NCBI GenBank assembly: GCA_947630965.1
Contig: CANRJO010000011.1
Span: forward strand, 1 to 32,904
DNA: 32,904 nucleotides
Source: an uncultured Alphaproteobacteria bacterium
Lineage (GTDB): Bacteria; Pseudomonadota; Alphaproteobacteria; RF32; CAG-239
Direction: 5' to 3'
Below the pieces are notes generated by a model. The model was not told the origin of the DNA, ran no database searches, and saw only the letters and a program-made list of their open reading frames with translations. Positions 16,566 to 25,444 of the stretch are shown piece after piece. Numbering within the stretch: the first letter of the stretch is position 1; each line of letters starts with the position of its first letter. Made by a program: the position numbers and the translations under genes.

Positions 16566-17204
16566 ATGTTAGATTTTTCAACTTTACATCAGAAAAGCTG
16601 CCAATATTTTAACATTTTTTACATTCGCGTTGAAACTTTTGCCGAATTTTTGAATAAAAAGCATATCAGTGCGAATATGCTCACGTCTTTAGGCTTGGGT
16701 TTTGCCATACTAGGGCTCAATTTTTTAGCCATGGAAAATTATTTTTTGGCTTTTTTATGTTTGGTGCTTAACCGTCTGTGTGATGTTTTAGACGGCGCAG
16801 TAGCTCGCTTTTCGCACATCAGCGCCTTCGGAATTTTTTTTGATATTTTTGCTGATTATGCAGCCGCCGCCCTTTTGATATGGGGCTTTATTCTCGGTAA
16901 CGAGGCACAAAATGCTGCGGCAGGTGCTTTTTATTTGGTCGGCTTAAATTTATCAGGCGTGGCGCTTTTAGCACTTTCTGCCATTTCCAAACAAGACTAT
17001 GAAGCTCTAAACAAAACACCTTTCAAAGTTTGCTTATGGGGCGCCGTTCAAAACGCGGATATATTCACCGCCCTAACGCTCATGTGCCTTTTGCCATTTT
17101 GGTTTATGCCCATCGCCATATTTTTCGGTTTACTCTTGTTCGGAAAAACTTTATTAATATTAAGTGGAGCCTATTGGACTTTAAAAATAAAAAAACAAAA
17201 TTGA
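16566..17204 (+). CDS. CDP-alcohol phosphatidyltransferase family protein
   Basis: Members join a CDP-linked (di)acylglycerol or alcohol with a second alcohol in the membrane. The full catalytic motif D-x2-D-G-x2-A-R-x8-G-x3-D-x3-D is present in DVLDGAVARFSH...FGIFFDIFAD (about residues 74-98). The 212-residue protein has about six hydrophobic helices. AGGAGA lies before the ATG. It is more divergent than typical PgsA or PssA, so the alcohol used cannot be told. Situated between an OpgB-like enzyme and a DsbD-like gene on the same strand. Confidence 0.88.
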   Translation: MLDFSTLHQKSCQYFNIFYIRVETFAEFLNKKHISANMLTSLGLGFAILGLNFLAMENYFLAFLCLVLNRLCDVLDGAVARFSHISAFGIFFDIFADYAAAALLIWGFILGNEAQNAAAGAFYLVGLNLSGVALLALSAISKQDYEALNKTPFKVCLWGAVQNADIFTALTLMCLLPFWFMPIAIFFGLLLFGKTLLILSGAYWTLKIKKQN

Positions 17205-17212
17205 GCTTGAAG

Positions 17213-18964
17213 ATGAAAAAAAAGTTTTTTGGGATTGTGTTGTTTTTAGCGCTGATGATAAACGGAAGCGCTTTTGCAGCATGGCAAAACAACGAAATCC
17301 GGATTGATGCGTTCACAACGCCAAACAAAGTTTTGCTTAAATTAGAGCCTTTGAACGGCGGGCATATTTTATGGGACAACCCCGGCGATTTAGGCACCCC
17401 GACCACATTTGAATGGAACACGCCGGCCAAACGCCTCAATGAAACAACCCCGCAGAAGTTTATATACGATGACATCATCGGACAATACGGCTATGAAACG
17501 CCGGCTTATTATTTGTTTGAGCTTTCGGCACCAGAAAAGGCAGAAGTGAAAATCAGCTGGACAATTTGCAAAGAAGAGTGCATTCCCCAAAGTACTGATT
17601 TAAAAATAACACCCAATCCGAACACGGCAGAATTTGAAAAAGCCGAGAAAACATTTCCTCAAAATATAAATGAAAATTTGACAGTTCGTTTAGAAAATGA
17701 AAAGCTGATTTTAGAGTTGCCCAAATCGGTTAAGCCTGAAGATAAGGTCCATTTTGTTCCTGATGAAAAGGGGATTATCTCGCCGCTTACAGAACAAATA
17801 ATAAATCGCAAAAACAATGGATTAAAGCTCAAAATTGAATCAGAATATGAAGCACCAACACCCTCACGCGGGCTCTTGTTCATCAACAGCAAGGCTTGGC
17901 AGGTAACACTACAAAAGAGCATACCTGAAGAACCTTGGGCGCTATTACTGCTCTTGGCTTTTTTAGGTGGCATCATCTTAAATTTTATGCCGTGCGTTTT
18001 CCCGATCTTAAGTCTGAAGGCGCTAGCCTTAACAAAGACGGGTAAAAACCCGAAGGATGGTTTGCTTTATATGGCAGGCGTTTTAACCTGCTTTGCCCTG
18101 ATGGCAACGGTTTTGTGTTTGTTACGCCGCTCGGGCGCCGCTTTAGGTTGGGGTTTTCAGTTGCGCTCACCTATTTTTGTAAGCCTAATGCTGTTCATTT
18201 TTATTGTTGTATTTCTTTTGATGACGGACATCATCAAAATCAAAGGGCGTTTGCAAACCCTGTTTGATCGTTTTGCTGCGGCAAACGCGTTTTTAACGGG
18301 TTTATTCGCGGTTTTGATAGCAAGCCCCTGTAGCGGCCCCTTATTAGGCGCAGCGGTCGGCTATGCCCTACTCCGTTCGTCACAAGCCTGCCTGCCGATT
18401 TTTTTGAGCATGGGCTTAGGTTACGCCCTGCCTTTTACCTTGCTAGAAGTTTTTCCGCAAAGCCTGCGACGCATTTTACCGGCGCCCGGACGTTGGATGG
18501 GACATTTAAAGAAAATTTTAGCCATTCCCGTTTTATTAACCTGCTTATGGCTCGTATGGCTTTTGTACGGTCTGATTTCTGATGCCCGAAAAGAAACGCA
18601 CGGACTTTGGCAACCTTATGATCAAAGCAAAATTGAAAATCTGGTTGCAGATGGAAAACCTGTTTTGATTGACTTTACCGCAAAATGGTGTTTAACATGT
18701 TTATTAAATGAGAAAGCCGTTTTGGAATCTGCAACTTTTGAAAAAACGGTCAAAACATGCGGTATAGCGCTTTTTAAGGCGGACTGGACACCGCAAAGCG
18801 AAAGTGTTACCAAGGCTTTAGAAAGTTATGGTCGCGCAAGCGTCCCGCTTTACGTATATTATCCGTCCAAAGGAAAGTATGTGATCTTACCGCAACTCTT
18901 AACAATAAACATATTGGAAGACTATTTGAATGACTGCTTTGACAACACTGAAACATCAAATTAA
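17213..18964 (+). CDS. DsbD/ScsB-type thiol:disulfide interchange protein
   Basis: It carries electrons from cytoplasmic thioredoxin across the membrane to reduce periplasmic disulfides. From ATG 17213 the 583-residue protein has a signal peptide (1-22, ending SAFA), an N-terminal immunoglobulin-like domain with C119-x3-C123 (CKEEC), a membrane domain of about eight helices with C261 (FMPCVFPILS) and C373 (ASPCSGPLLG), and a C-terminal thioredoxin domain with C493-L-T-C496. All three redox pairs are present. The open frame extends upstream to 17030 within the previous gene, but the signal peptide fixes the start. No strong Shine-Dalgarno is seen, so it may rely on coupling with the gene before it. 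Confidence 0.93.
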   Translation: MKKKFFGIVLFLALMINGSAFAAWQNNEIRIDAFTTPNKVLLKLEPLNGGHILWDNPGDLGTPTTFEWNTPAKRLNETTPQKFIYDDIIGQYGYETPAYYLFELSAPEKAEVKISWTICKEECIPQSTDLKITPNPNTAEFEKAEKTFPQNINENLTVRLENEKLILELPKSVKPEDKVHFVPDEKGIISPLTEQIINRKNNGLKLKIESEYEAPTPSRGLLFINSKAWQVTLQKSIPEEPWALLLLLAFLGGIILNFMPCVFPILSLKALALTKTGKNPKDGLLYMAGVLTCFALMATVLCLLRRSGAALGWGFQLRSPIFVSLMLFIFIVVFLLMTDIIKIKGRLQTLFDRFAAANAFLTGLFAVLIASPCSGPLLGAAVGYALLRSSQACLPIFLSMGLGYALPFTLLEVFPQSLRRILPAPGRWMGHLKKILAIPVLLTCLWLVWLLYGLISDARKETHGLWQPYDQSKIENLVADGKPVLIDFTAKWCLTCLLNEKAVLESATFEKTVKTCGIALFKADWTPQSESVTKALESYGRASVPLYVYYPSKGKYVILPQLLTINILEDYLNDCFDNTETSN

Positions 18965-19850
18965 GCTTGTACTTGAAAAAAAGCCTTTTAAGTTAGATGT
19001 CAAAAAAATAAAAAAAGTTAATGCCGGCGCAAGCTCTGAAAATTACATCTGTGTTTGCACGCAAGATCAATTTTTCATCAAAGTTTTCCCTCAAAAAGAT
19101 AAAGCGCACGCAGAGAGACTTTTCAAAATTTTAAAAGAATTTGACCTTATTCCACATCCATTTTTGCAAACACCGTACATTTTACTTGGTACCGAAATTA
19201 TGCTTGTTCAAAAATTTTTAAGTGGGAAAGAACTTTCCGCTCGGGAATTAAACGAAACCAGAATAGACCTTTTATCAATAAGATATAAATACTTCTTAAA
19301 GAAAAGCATAAAGCTCAAAAATTTAAGCCGTGAACAAATAACTCCTGAAAAGTATTTCAAGGAATGTATGGAAGTCTTAGAAAAAAGCACAGGTAAAACT
19401 TTCAACCAAAAAATTAAAAAACGCGTTCTTCAAATTTTCCAAAATGTACCGCAACTGAAATCACAAACACAAATCATTCATGGCGATTTTTCGGTCAATA
19501 ATTTTTTATATGATGAAAAAACGGATACCCTTACATTGGTGGATTTTGAAAGTTTGAGAAAAGGTTATGTGATAGAAGACATTGCGAAATTGGTTTTAAA
19601 CGCCCTTCTCAAACATAGCGTTTTCTTTCTGCCGAAAGGAAAATTAACAAAGATGATAGCGCGGTTTAATCATAATTTTCATTTTTCAAAAGAAGAGTGG
19701 CTTTACGGTATCAAGATGTATTACATGCAATCCGTTTTACAGCGTTTAGGCCTGAAAAAGTTTCAAAACTCGTGGCGCAAAAAGCTCATCTACCTACGCA
19801 AGCTTCAAATGTTTGAAACCATCTGCCAAACGCTTGATGAAATATATTAA
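18930..19850 (+). CDS. Choline kinase/aminoglycoside phosphotransferase-fold kinase
   Basis: A 306-residue soluble protein with the APH/choline-kinase fold. The catalytic loop IIHGDFSVNNFLYD contains D186 and N191, and the metal-binding motif is LVDFES (D205). The N-lobe lysine is probably K51 in FFIKVF. The substrate is unknown: choline, ethanolamine or a sugar are possible, and the operon with an OpgB-like enzyme and a CDP-alcohol transferase makes an amino-alcohol attractive, but this is inference. Its start overlaps dsbD by 35 bases and its stop overlaps the convergent MATE stop by 3-4 bases. Confidence 0.8.
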   Translation: MTALTTLKHQIKLVLEKKPFKLDVKKIKKVNAGASSENYICVCTQDQFFIKVFPQKDKAHAERLFKILKEFDLIPHPFLQTPYILLGTEIMLVQKFLSGKELSARELNETRIDLLSIRYKYFLKKSIKLKNLSREQITPEKYFKECMEVLEKSTGKTFNQKIKKRVLQIFQNVPQLKSQTQIIHGDFSVNNFLYDEKTDTLTLVDFESLRKGYVIEDIAKLVLNALLKHSVFFLPKGKLTKMIARFNHNFHFSKEEWLYGIKMYYMQSVLQRLGLKKFQNSWRKKLIYLRKLQMFETICQTLDEIY

Positions 19851-21172
19851 AGCGGCTTTTGGCGCCAGTTGCCAAAGCGCAAATAATAAAGCGAGAGCAG
19901 CAAAATAAAAACGCCATAAACAAAATCCGCGCCCCAAGCAACAGTAAGCGATTCTTTAAAGTGAAGCACAAAAAGCCAGATATAAAACAAATAAACACCT
20001 GTGGCAGCAAGTTCCATGAAAAAAGCCTTTTTTGTTTGCCCCGTACCTGAAACAGCGCTGAAATAAATCCACCCCGGCAACAGCGGAATAAAGCTTGAGA
20101 GCATCACAAAATAAGGCTTAATAGAAAGTTCAGCAAGACGAACATCATCAGTATAAATTTGAAGCACAAGCGGCTCAAAAAAGCTCATTAAAATTAAAAA
20201 GGGCAAAAGGAGCGCAAAGCCGAACATCACAATTTGCTGACAGGTTGGCAAAACTTCCTTATAGCGCTTCAAGCCCACGAGATTACCTGTGAGCGAGCTT
20301 GCCGTTGCCGAAAGCGCATGCACGGCAATATAAAGAAAAGAAGAAATACTGCGAACAATGTTTGAAACCGCCAGTTCCTCCTCGCCCAAATGTTCAATGG
20401 CGGCAAAGAACAAAAACCATGCAAAAACCGATCCAAACTCTTGAACAACCGTCCAAACAGAAAGTTTTAAGATAGATTTCAAAAGCTTAAAATTGCACCA
20501 AACGAACCGATGAAGAGCATATTTTTTAAGTTTAACAGCAAAGAAAAAGTAAAAAATATAAACGCCCACACCGATACATTCGGCAATATCAGAGGCAAGT
20601 GCCGCACCGGCAATTTCCATACGCGGAAAACCGAATTTGCCAAAAATCAACAGATAATTCAGAACCACATTTGCAGCAACCATCACAAAGGAAATCCATG
20701 TTAAAATGCGTGTTTTGGTAATGGCCACAAAAAACGCCTGCATCATCATTAAAAGCCCAATCGGCAAAAGCCCCCACGCTCGCCAAAAAAGATATTCCTC
20801 AGTTTGGCGCACAACATCGGGGCTTTCAATGAGCGAGCTTAAAAGCGATGGCGACAAAAGATCTGAGAACAAAATCAAAAGAAGGCACAAAGGCGGCAGA
20901 AAAGTTATGCCCTGATAAAAAACGGGACCAATGCCCTCATAGCGCTTTTCGCCGTTGCGTTGCGCCATCATAATCCGCGCGCCAATACTAAAACCGAAAG
21001 GCACCATAAAAAGCATAATAAAATATGTTGAGCCAAGCGCCGAAGCGCCCAACGCCTCGGTGCTTAAGCGCCCCAAATAAACAACATCCGTAATGCCGAC
21101 CAGTTGTTCAATAAGCAAGCTGATCAGGATGGGGAAGCTCACTTTCCATATTTTTTGATAGGTGTAATACAT
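19847..21172 (-). CDS. MATE-family efflux transporter
   Basis: A 441-residue inner-membrane protein with twelve predicted helices in two similar halves. The opening VSFPILISLLIEQLVGITDVVYLGRLSTEALGAS follows the conserved MATE N-terminal pattern (P in helix 1, then a transporter-type D-x2-Y-L/M-G-R loop). Such proteins export drugs or metabolites using sodium or protons. The substrate cannot be assigned. The gene lies 31 bases downstream of the histidine kinase gene and could be cotranscribed. AAGG precedes the ATG. Confidence 0.9.
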   Translation of the reverse strand: MYYTYQKIWKVSFPILISLLIEQLVGITDVVYLGRLSTEALGASALGSTYFIMLFMVPFGFSIGARIMMAQRNGEKRYEGIGPVFYQGITFLPPLCLLLILFSDLLSPSLLSSLIESPDVVRQTEEYLFWRAWGLLPIGLLMMMQAFFVAITKTRILTWISFVMVAANVVLNYLLIFGKFGFPRMEIAGAALASDIAECIGVGVYIFYFFFAVKLKKYALHRFVWCNFKLLKSILKLSVWTVVQEFGSVFAWFLFFAAIEHLGEEELAVSNIVRSISSFLYIAVHALSATASSLTGNLVGLKRYKEVLPTCQQIVMFGFALLLPFLILMSFFEPLVLQIYTDDVRLAELSIKPYFVMLSSFIPLLPGWIYFSAVSGTGQTKKAFFMELAATGVYLFYIWLFVLHFKESLTVAWGADFVYGVFILLLSLYYLRFGNWRQKPL

Positions 21173-21203
21173 GCCTTGAATTGTAATCTTTGAAATATTT
21201 TTT

Positions 21204-22628
21204 TCAAGACACCTCTAAAGGCAGATAAACCGTAAAGGTTGTCCCGCGCGTGTTGGTAGATGTGACGGTCAGATTTCCCTGATGCCGACGGACAATCTGC
21301 TTGGCAATGGAAAGCCCCAAGCCCGTACCTTTGATATTAAGGTCTTTATGCTCCTGAATGCGATAAAAGCGTTCCGTCAGGCGGGAAATATCTTCGGGCT
21401 TAATTTTGGAGCCTTGGTTATGAACGGCAACCGAAACAGCTTTCCCTTGGAGAGCGGTCTCCGTTTTAGATGCCGGCATATTGGGAACAACGCTGATTTT
21501 AACTTGAACCGTACTGCCACCCAAACCGTATTTCAAGGCATTATCCAAGAGGTTTTGGAAAAGCTGACGCAGTTGCGCGCCATCTGCCGGAATAAGCGGA
21601 ATTTGAGAAGCCGCCTGAACTTTCACTTTCATCTTTCGGCTTTTAGCCTTGAATTCCAACGCTTCCGCCGTTTCTGACACAATTTTCACAACATCTGTTT
21701 TTTCCACCGGCCGCTCATGGAGTTGCATTTCAATTTTGGAAAGCGAAAGCAGATTTTCAATTAAAGAAGACATATATTCCGCCTGATCCGCCATAATGTT
21801 GAGGAAGTCATGCCTCGCGTTTTCATCATCTTTGGCGGTGGTTTGGAGTGTTTCAATAAAGCCCGAAATCACGGAAAGCGGCGTGCGAAGCTCATGGCTC
21901 GCATTCGCCACAAAGTCGGCCTGCATTTTTTCAACCGTCACAGATTTTGAAATATCGTAAAGCGAAATCACCGCCACAGCGCGCCCTTTAGAAAACCAAG
22001 GCAGCGCCTTGATATGGGCATACATTTTTTTATCCGGATCCGAATGAAGGTAAAAAGACAAATTTTCCGCCTCCGATTCTTGGTTTAAGATTCGGTTGAG
22101 CGCATTGATAAAATGATTATAAGGGAAAATTTGTTCCACATTTCGCTTTGTCACATCCTCGCCCAAAAGCTTGCGCGCCGAGAGGTTGGCACCCGTAATC
22201 AGCCCCGTGCGGTCAATCATCAAAATCGGGTCAGGCAAAGTGTCTAAAACTGCGGTGTCCGAAATTGCCTGCGCTTCCAGCTCATCAACCTTATAAGCCC
22301 AAAATCGGTGCATGGAGTTCACCGCCTCGGCAATCTCGCGGGCTTCGGCATCGGAAAGTGCCATATCCTCGGCATTTTCAGATTTACCTTGCGCCAAATT
22401 TTTAATATACATTTTCACCTGCATCAGCTCAAAGCTAAAGGGCAAGAGAAAAAGCATATTAAAAATCATCACCCACACATAGGACAACAGCGCCCAATAT
22501 GGCGTCAAGAGTTGCAAGGCAACCAAAAGCACAAAAACAAGCGCCGATGGGAACGATAAAATCAGCACCCTTGTCACATAATTTGAATCTTTTTCAAACT
22601 TTAACTGGCGGATTTTGCGCAAAAACAT
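21204..22628 (-). CDS. PhoR-like sensor histidine kinase
   Basis: The 474-residue protein has two membrane helices (about 20-65) with almost no periplasmic part, a HAMP-like segment, a PAS domain (about 125-230), a HisKA domain with H245 in ANASHELRTPLSVISG, and a catalytic domain with the N box NLLDNALKYG, F box ERFYRI and G2 box GTGLGLSIAKQI. The G1 box reads VHNQGSKI: the usual Asp of D-x-G-x-G is replaced by Asn, as in some CusS-like kinases. The layout resembles PhoR (phosphate), but no phoB, pst genes or other response regulator is in the window. Confidence 0.88.
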   Translation of the reverse strand: MFLRKIRQLKFEKDSNYVTRVLILSFPSALVFVLLVALQLLTPYWALLSYVWVMIFNMLFLLPFSFELMQVKMYIKNLAQGKSENAEDMALSDAEAREIAEAVNSMHRFWAYKVDELEAQAISDTAVLDTLPDPILMIDRTGLITGANLSARKLLGEDVTKRNVEQIFPYNHFINALNRILNQESEAENLSFYLHSDPDKKMYAHIKALPWFSKGRAVAVISLYDISKSVTVEKMQADFVANASHELRTPLSVISGFIETLQTTAKDDENARHDFLNIMADQAEYMSSLIENLLSLSKIEMQLHERPVEKTDVVKIVSETAEALEFKAKSRKMKVKVQAASQIPLIPADGAQLRQLFQNLLDNALKYGLGGSTVQVKISVVPNMPASKTETALQGKAVSVAVHNQGSKIKPEDISRLTERFYRIQEHKDLNIKGTGLGLSIAKQIVRRHQGNLTVTSTNTRGTTFTVYLPLEVS

Positions 22629-22661
22629 AGGTTATCCCCATTCATAAATCAAAAAAAACAA

Positions 22662-22689
22662 TAGACTTGAAGATAAAAAATTGTATAAT
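22662..22689 (+). promoter_or_regulatory. Promoter of mutS
   Basis: A perfect TATAAT at 22684-22689 has TAGACT 16 bases upstream (22662-22667). Transcription would start near 22696, giving a leader of about 30 bases before ATG 22726. This argues against the upstream in-frame TTG at 22681. Confidence 0.6.
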
Positions 22690-22725
22690 GCAATAAGTTT
22701 AAATTTATTTAATAAGCGAAAGCCA

Positions 22726-25434
22726 ATGCAAGATATTGACACAACCAATTTACGACCTGCCATGGTCAAATACGCCGAAATCAAGAATCAATATAAGGAT
22801 TATCTTGTTTTTTACCGCATGGGCGATTTTTACGAACTCTTTTTTGACGATGCCATCAAGGCATCTAAAGCCTTGGACATTGCTTTAACCAAGCGAGGTA
22901 AGGCAGAAAGTCAGAACATTCCGATGTGCGGCGTGCCGTTTCACGCCTATGAAGGTTATTTAACGCGTCTGGTAAATCAAGGCTTTAAGGTCGCTATTTG
23001 CGAGCAAATGGAAACGCCCGAAGAGGCAAGAAAACGCGGCCGTGGCGAAGTTGTCCGACGCGAGGTTGTGCGTTTGGTCACCCCCGGAACCTTAACGGAA
23101 GAAAGCATGCTTCACGCGGGGCTGAACAACTATCTTGCCTCGGTGGCCAAGCATTCCGAGGGCTTGGGCTTTGCTTGGATGGATTTATCAACCGGCGATT
23201 TTTACACGCAATTAATCCATTTTGATGAGCAAACGCTCCCGGCTGATTTGCAAAATTTTATTTATATGTTGGATCCGAGCGAGCTTTTAATCAGCGATTC
23301 GCTTTTGCAAACCCCTCGCCTGTTTGAAATGTTAAACCGCATCCGCGAAAAGCTGACCGTTTTGCCACAGGCGCGTTTTAACGCGGTCAATGCCGAAAAG
23401 CGCTTGGAAAAAACATATAAACTGACGGCTTTAGACGCTTTGGGCGATTTTTCCAAACCCGAGATATCCGCGGCAGGCGTGCTGTTAGATTATGTTGAAA
23501 ACACCCAAAAAGGCAAAATGCCACGCCTAAAAAAGCCCATTCGGATGAACAACGTTTCCTGCATGCAGATAGATGCCGCCACGCGCGACAATCTGGAGCT
23601 CGTCAATACCGATGGCGATAAAAGCAAAAAGCGCGCCACATTGTGCGGGGTCATTGACAGAACAGTCACTTCGGCAGGTGGGCGGTTGTTAAAATATCGG
23701 TTGCGCAACCCCTCGGCTGATTTAGCGGAAATCAACAACCGGTTGGACATGGTTGAGTTTTTTGTGCAGTTCCCCGAATTAAGAAAAGCCGTCCGCGAGG
23801 AGCTCCGAAACGTGTACGATGTTGAGCGCGGCATCGCGCGCTTAAGCCTCGGGCGAGGCGGCCCACGCGAGCTTGCAGGTATCGGGCAGACTTTGGCAAC
23901 ATTGCCCCGAATTAAAAACATCATCCATCACAGCAACGCGGCCAAGGCAGATTTAGTGACGATTCCACCTTTTGTGGAACAAACCTTAAACGCGTTTGGC
24001 GAGTTTTCAAATTTGGTGGAAAATTTGGACAATGCCCTCATTTCAGAAGGCGTTTTGCCACGTTTTGCCCGCGATGGAAATTTCATCAAAGAGGGTTACA
24101 GTACTGCACTGGATAATTTGAGAAACGCCAACAAAAATCATGAGGAAGCCACCCAAAAGTTGGCGGAAAAATATGCCGCCATGACCGGCGTGCCGAACGT
24201 GAAAGTCAACAACAACAGCATCATCGGTTATTATGTGGAGTTTCCCTCAAAACATGCCAAAGAAATTTTGCAAAATCCGTTTTTCATCTTTCGGCAATCG
24301 GTCATCAACGGCACGCGTTTCAGCACCGCCGAGTTAAACGAGCTTGAGAGCGACTTACGCCAGACGGCGGATCGGGCATTGGCGCTTGAAGTGGAGCTTT
24401 ACAACAAATTTGCGGACGAAATTTTGGCCCGTGCCGATAGCATATCCGAAACCGTAGATGCGCTTTCAGAGTTAGACATTGCCGCATCTTTAGCAGACAT
24501 TGCCGCGGAAAAGCATTATTGCCGACCCGAGTTGGACGATTCGCTTATTTTGGATATTAAAGGCGGGCGTCATCCGGTGGTGGAAGCCGCCCTTGAGCGG
24601 GCGCACGAGGGGCAGTTTATTGACAATGATTGCCTTTTAGACGGTGCGGATAACCGCATTTGGTTGATCACAGGGCCGAACATGGCGGGTAAATCAACCT
24701 TTTTGCGTCAAAACGCCATCATTGCCGTCATGGCGCAGATTGGCTCATTTGTGCCGGCGCAAGCGGCGCGCATCGGCATCATAGACAAGCTGTTTTCACG
24801 TGTTGGCGCCTCGGACGATTTATCGCGCGGACGCTCCACGTTTATGGTGGAAATGGTGGAAACAGCCTCCATTTTGAACCAGTCAACCGAGAAATCCTTT
24901 GTCATTTTAGATGAAATCGGGCGTGGAACCGCCACTTATGACGGCTTGTCTATCGCTTGGGCGGTGGTGGAAAATTTGCACGATGTCAACCATTGTCGCG
25001 CGCTTTTTGCCACGCATTATCATGAGTTGACGGTTTTGGAACATCGGCTGAAAGCCTTAAGCTTGCATTGTATGAAAATCAAAGAATTTCAAGACAACAT
25101 CATTTTCATGCACGAAGTCATTGACGGCGCCGCGGACAGGTCTTACGGTATTCATGTGGCTAAAATGGCGGGCTTGCCGAGCGTGGTTGTGAAACGCGCA
25201 GAGCGGATTTTGCACTCGTTGGAAACAAACCCCGAGCGGCAGACGGTGACCGCCATTGAAGATGATTTACCACTCTTTAGCGTGTTTAAGCAACAAACGC
25301 AAAAGGAAGAAGCGGAAAAGATGTCACCTTTGGACGAGGCTTTGCAAAAGCTCAACCCGGACGATTACGCCCCGCGCGACGCCCTTGACAAGCTTTATGA
25401 GCTGAAAAAACTTTATAACGAGAAGAACAAATAA
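22726..25434 (+). CDS. mutS: DNA mismatch repair protein MutS
   Basis: MutS recognises mismatches and recruits MutL. From ATG 22726 the protein has 902 residues. The mismatch-reading Phe-x-Glu is in MGDFYELF (F35, E37). Connector, core and clamp domains follow. The ATPase has Walker A GPNMAGKS (650-657), Walker B VILDEIGRGT and ATHYHEL. The C-terminal helix-loop-helix part (SPLDEALQKLNPDDYAPRDA) is intact. The neighbouring genes are unrelated, and its stop is only 10 bases from the convergent cysteine-rich gene with no terminator visible between them. Confidence 0.98.
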   Translation: MQDIDTTNLRPAMVKYAEIKNQYKDYLVFYRMGDFYELFFDDAIKASKALDIALTKRGKAESQNIPMCGVPFHAYEGYLTRLVNQGFKVAICEQMETPEEARKRGRGEVVRREVVRLVTPGTLTEESMLHAGLNNYLASVAKHSEGLGFAWMDLSTGDFYTQLIHFDEQTLPADLQNFIYMLDPSELLISDSLLQTPRLFEMLNRIREKLTVLPQARFNAVNAEKRLEKTYKLTALDALGDFSKPEISAAGVLLDYVENTQKGKMPRLKKPIRMNNVSCMQIDAATRDNLELVNTDGDKSKKRATLCGVIDRTVTSAGGRLLKYRLRNPSADLAEINNRLDMVEFFVQFPELRKAVREELRNVYDVERGIARLSLGRGGPRELAGIGQTLATLPRIKNIIHHSNAAKADLVTIPPFVEQTLNAFGEFSNLVENLDNALISEGVLPRFARDGNFIKEGYSTALDNLRNANKNHEEATQKLAEKYAAMTGVPNVKVNNNSIIGYYVEFPSKHAKEILQNPFFIFRQSVINGTRFSTAELNELESDLRQTADRALALEVELYNKFADEILARADSISETVDALSELDIAASLADIAAEKHYCRPELDDSLILDIKGGRHPVVEAALERAHEGQFIDNDCLLDGADNRIWLITGPNMAGKSTFLRQNAIIAVMAQIGSFVPAQAARIGIIDKLFSRVGASDDLSRGRSTFMVEMVETASILNQSTEKSFVILDEIGRGTATYDGLSIAWAVVENLHDVNHCRALFATHYHELTVLEHRLKALSLHCMKIKEFQDNIIFMHEVIDGAADRSYGIHVAKMAGLPSVVVKRAERILHSLETNPERQTVTAIEDDLPLFSVFKQQTQKEEAEKMSPLDEALQKLNPDDYAPRDALDKLYELKKLYNEKNK

Positions 25435-25444
25435 ACCTCAAATT

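Noticed and set aside
17030-17212. Upstream extension of the dsbD-like frame
   Set aside because: It overlaps the CDP-alcohol transferase gene in another frame, and the signal peptide begins at ATG 17213.
22681-22725. Upstream TTG start for mutS
   Set aside because: The extra 15 residues overlap the TATAAT box; ATG 22726 gives the standard N-terminus with Phe35 and Glu37.
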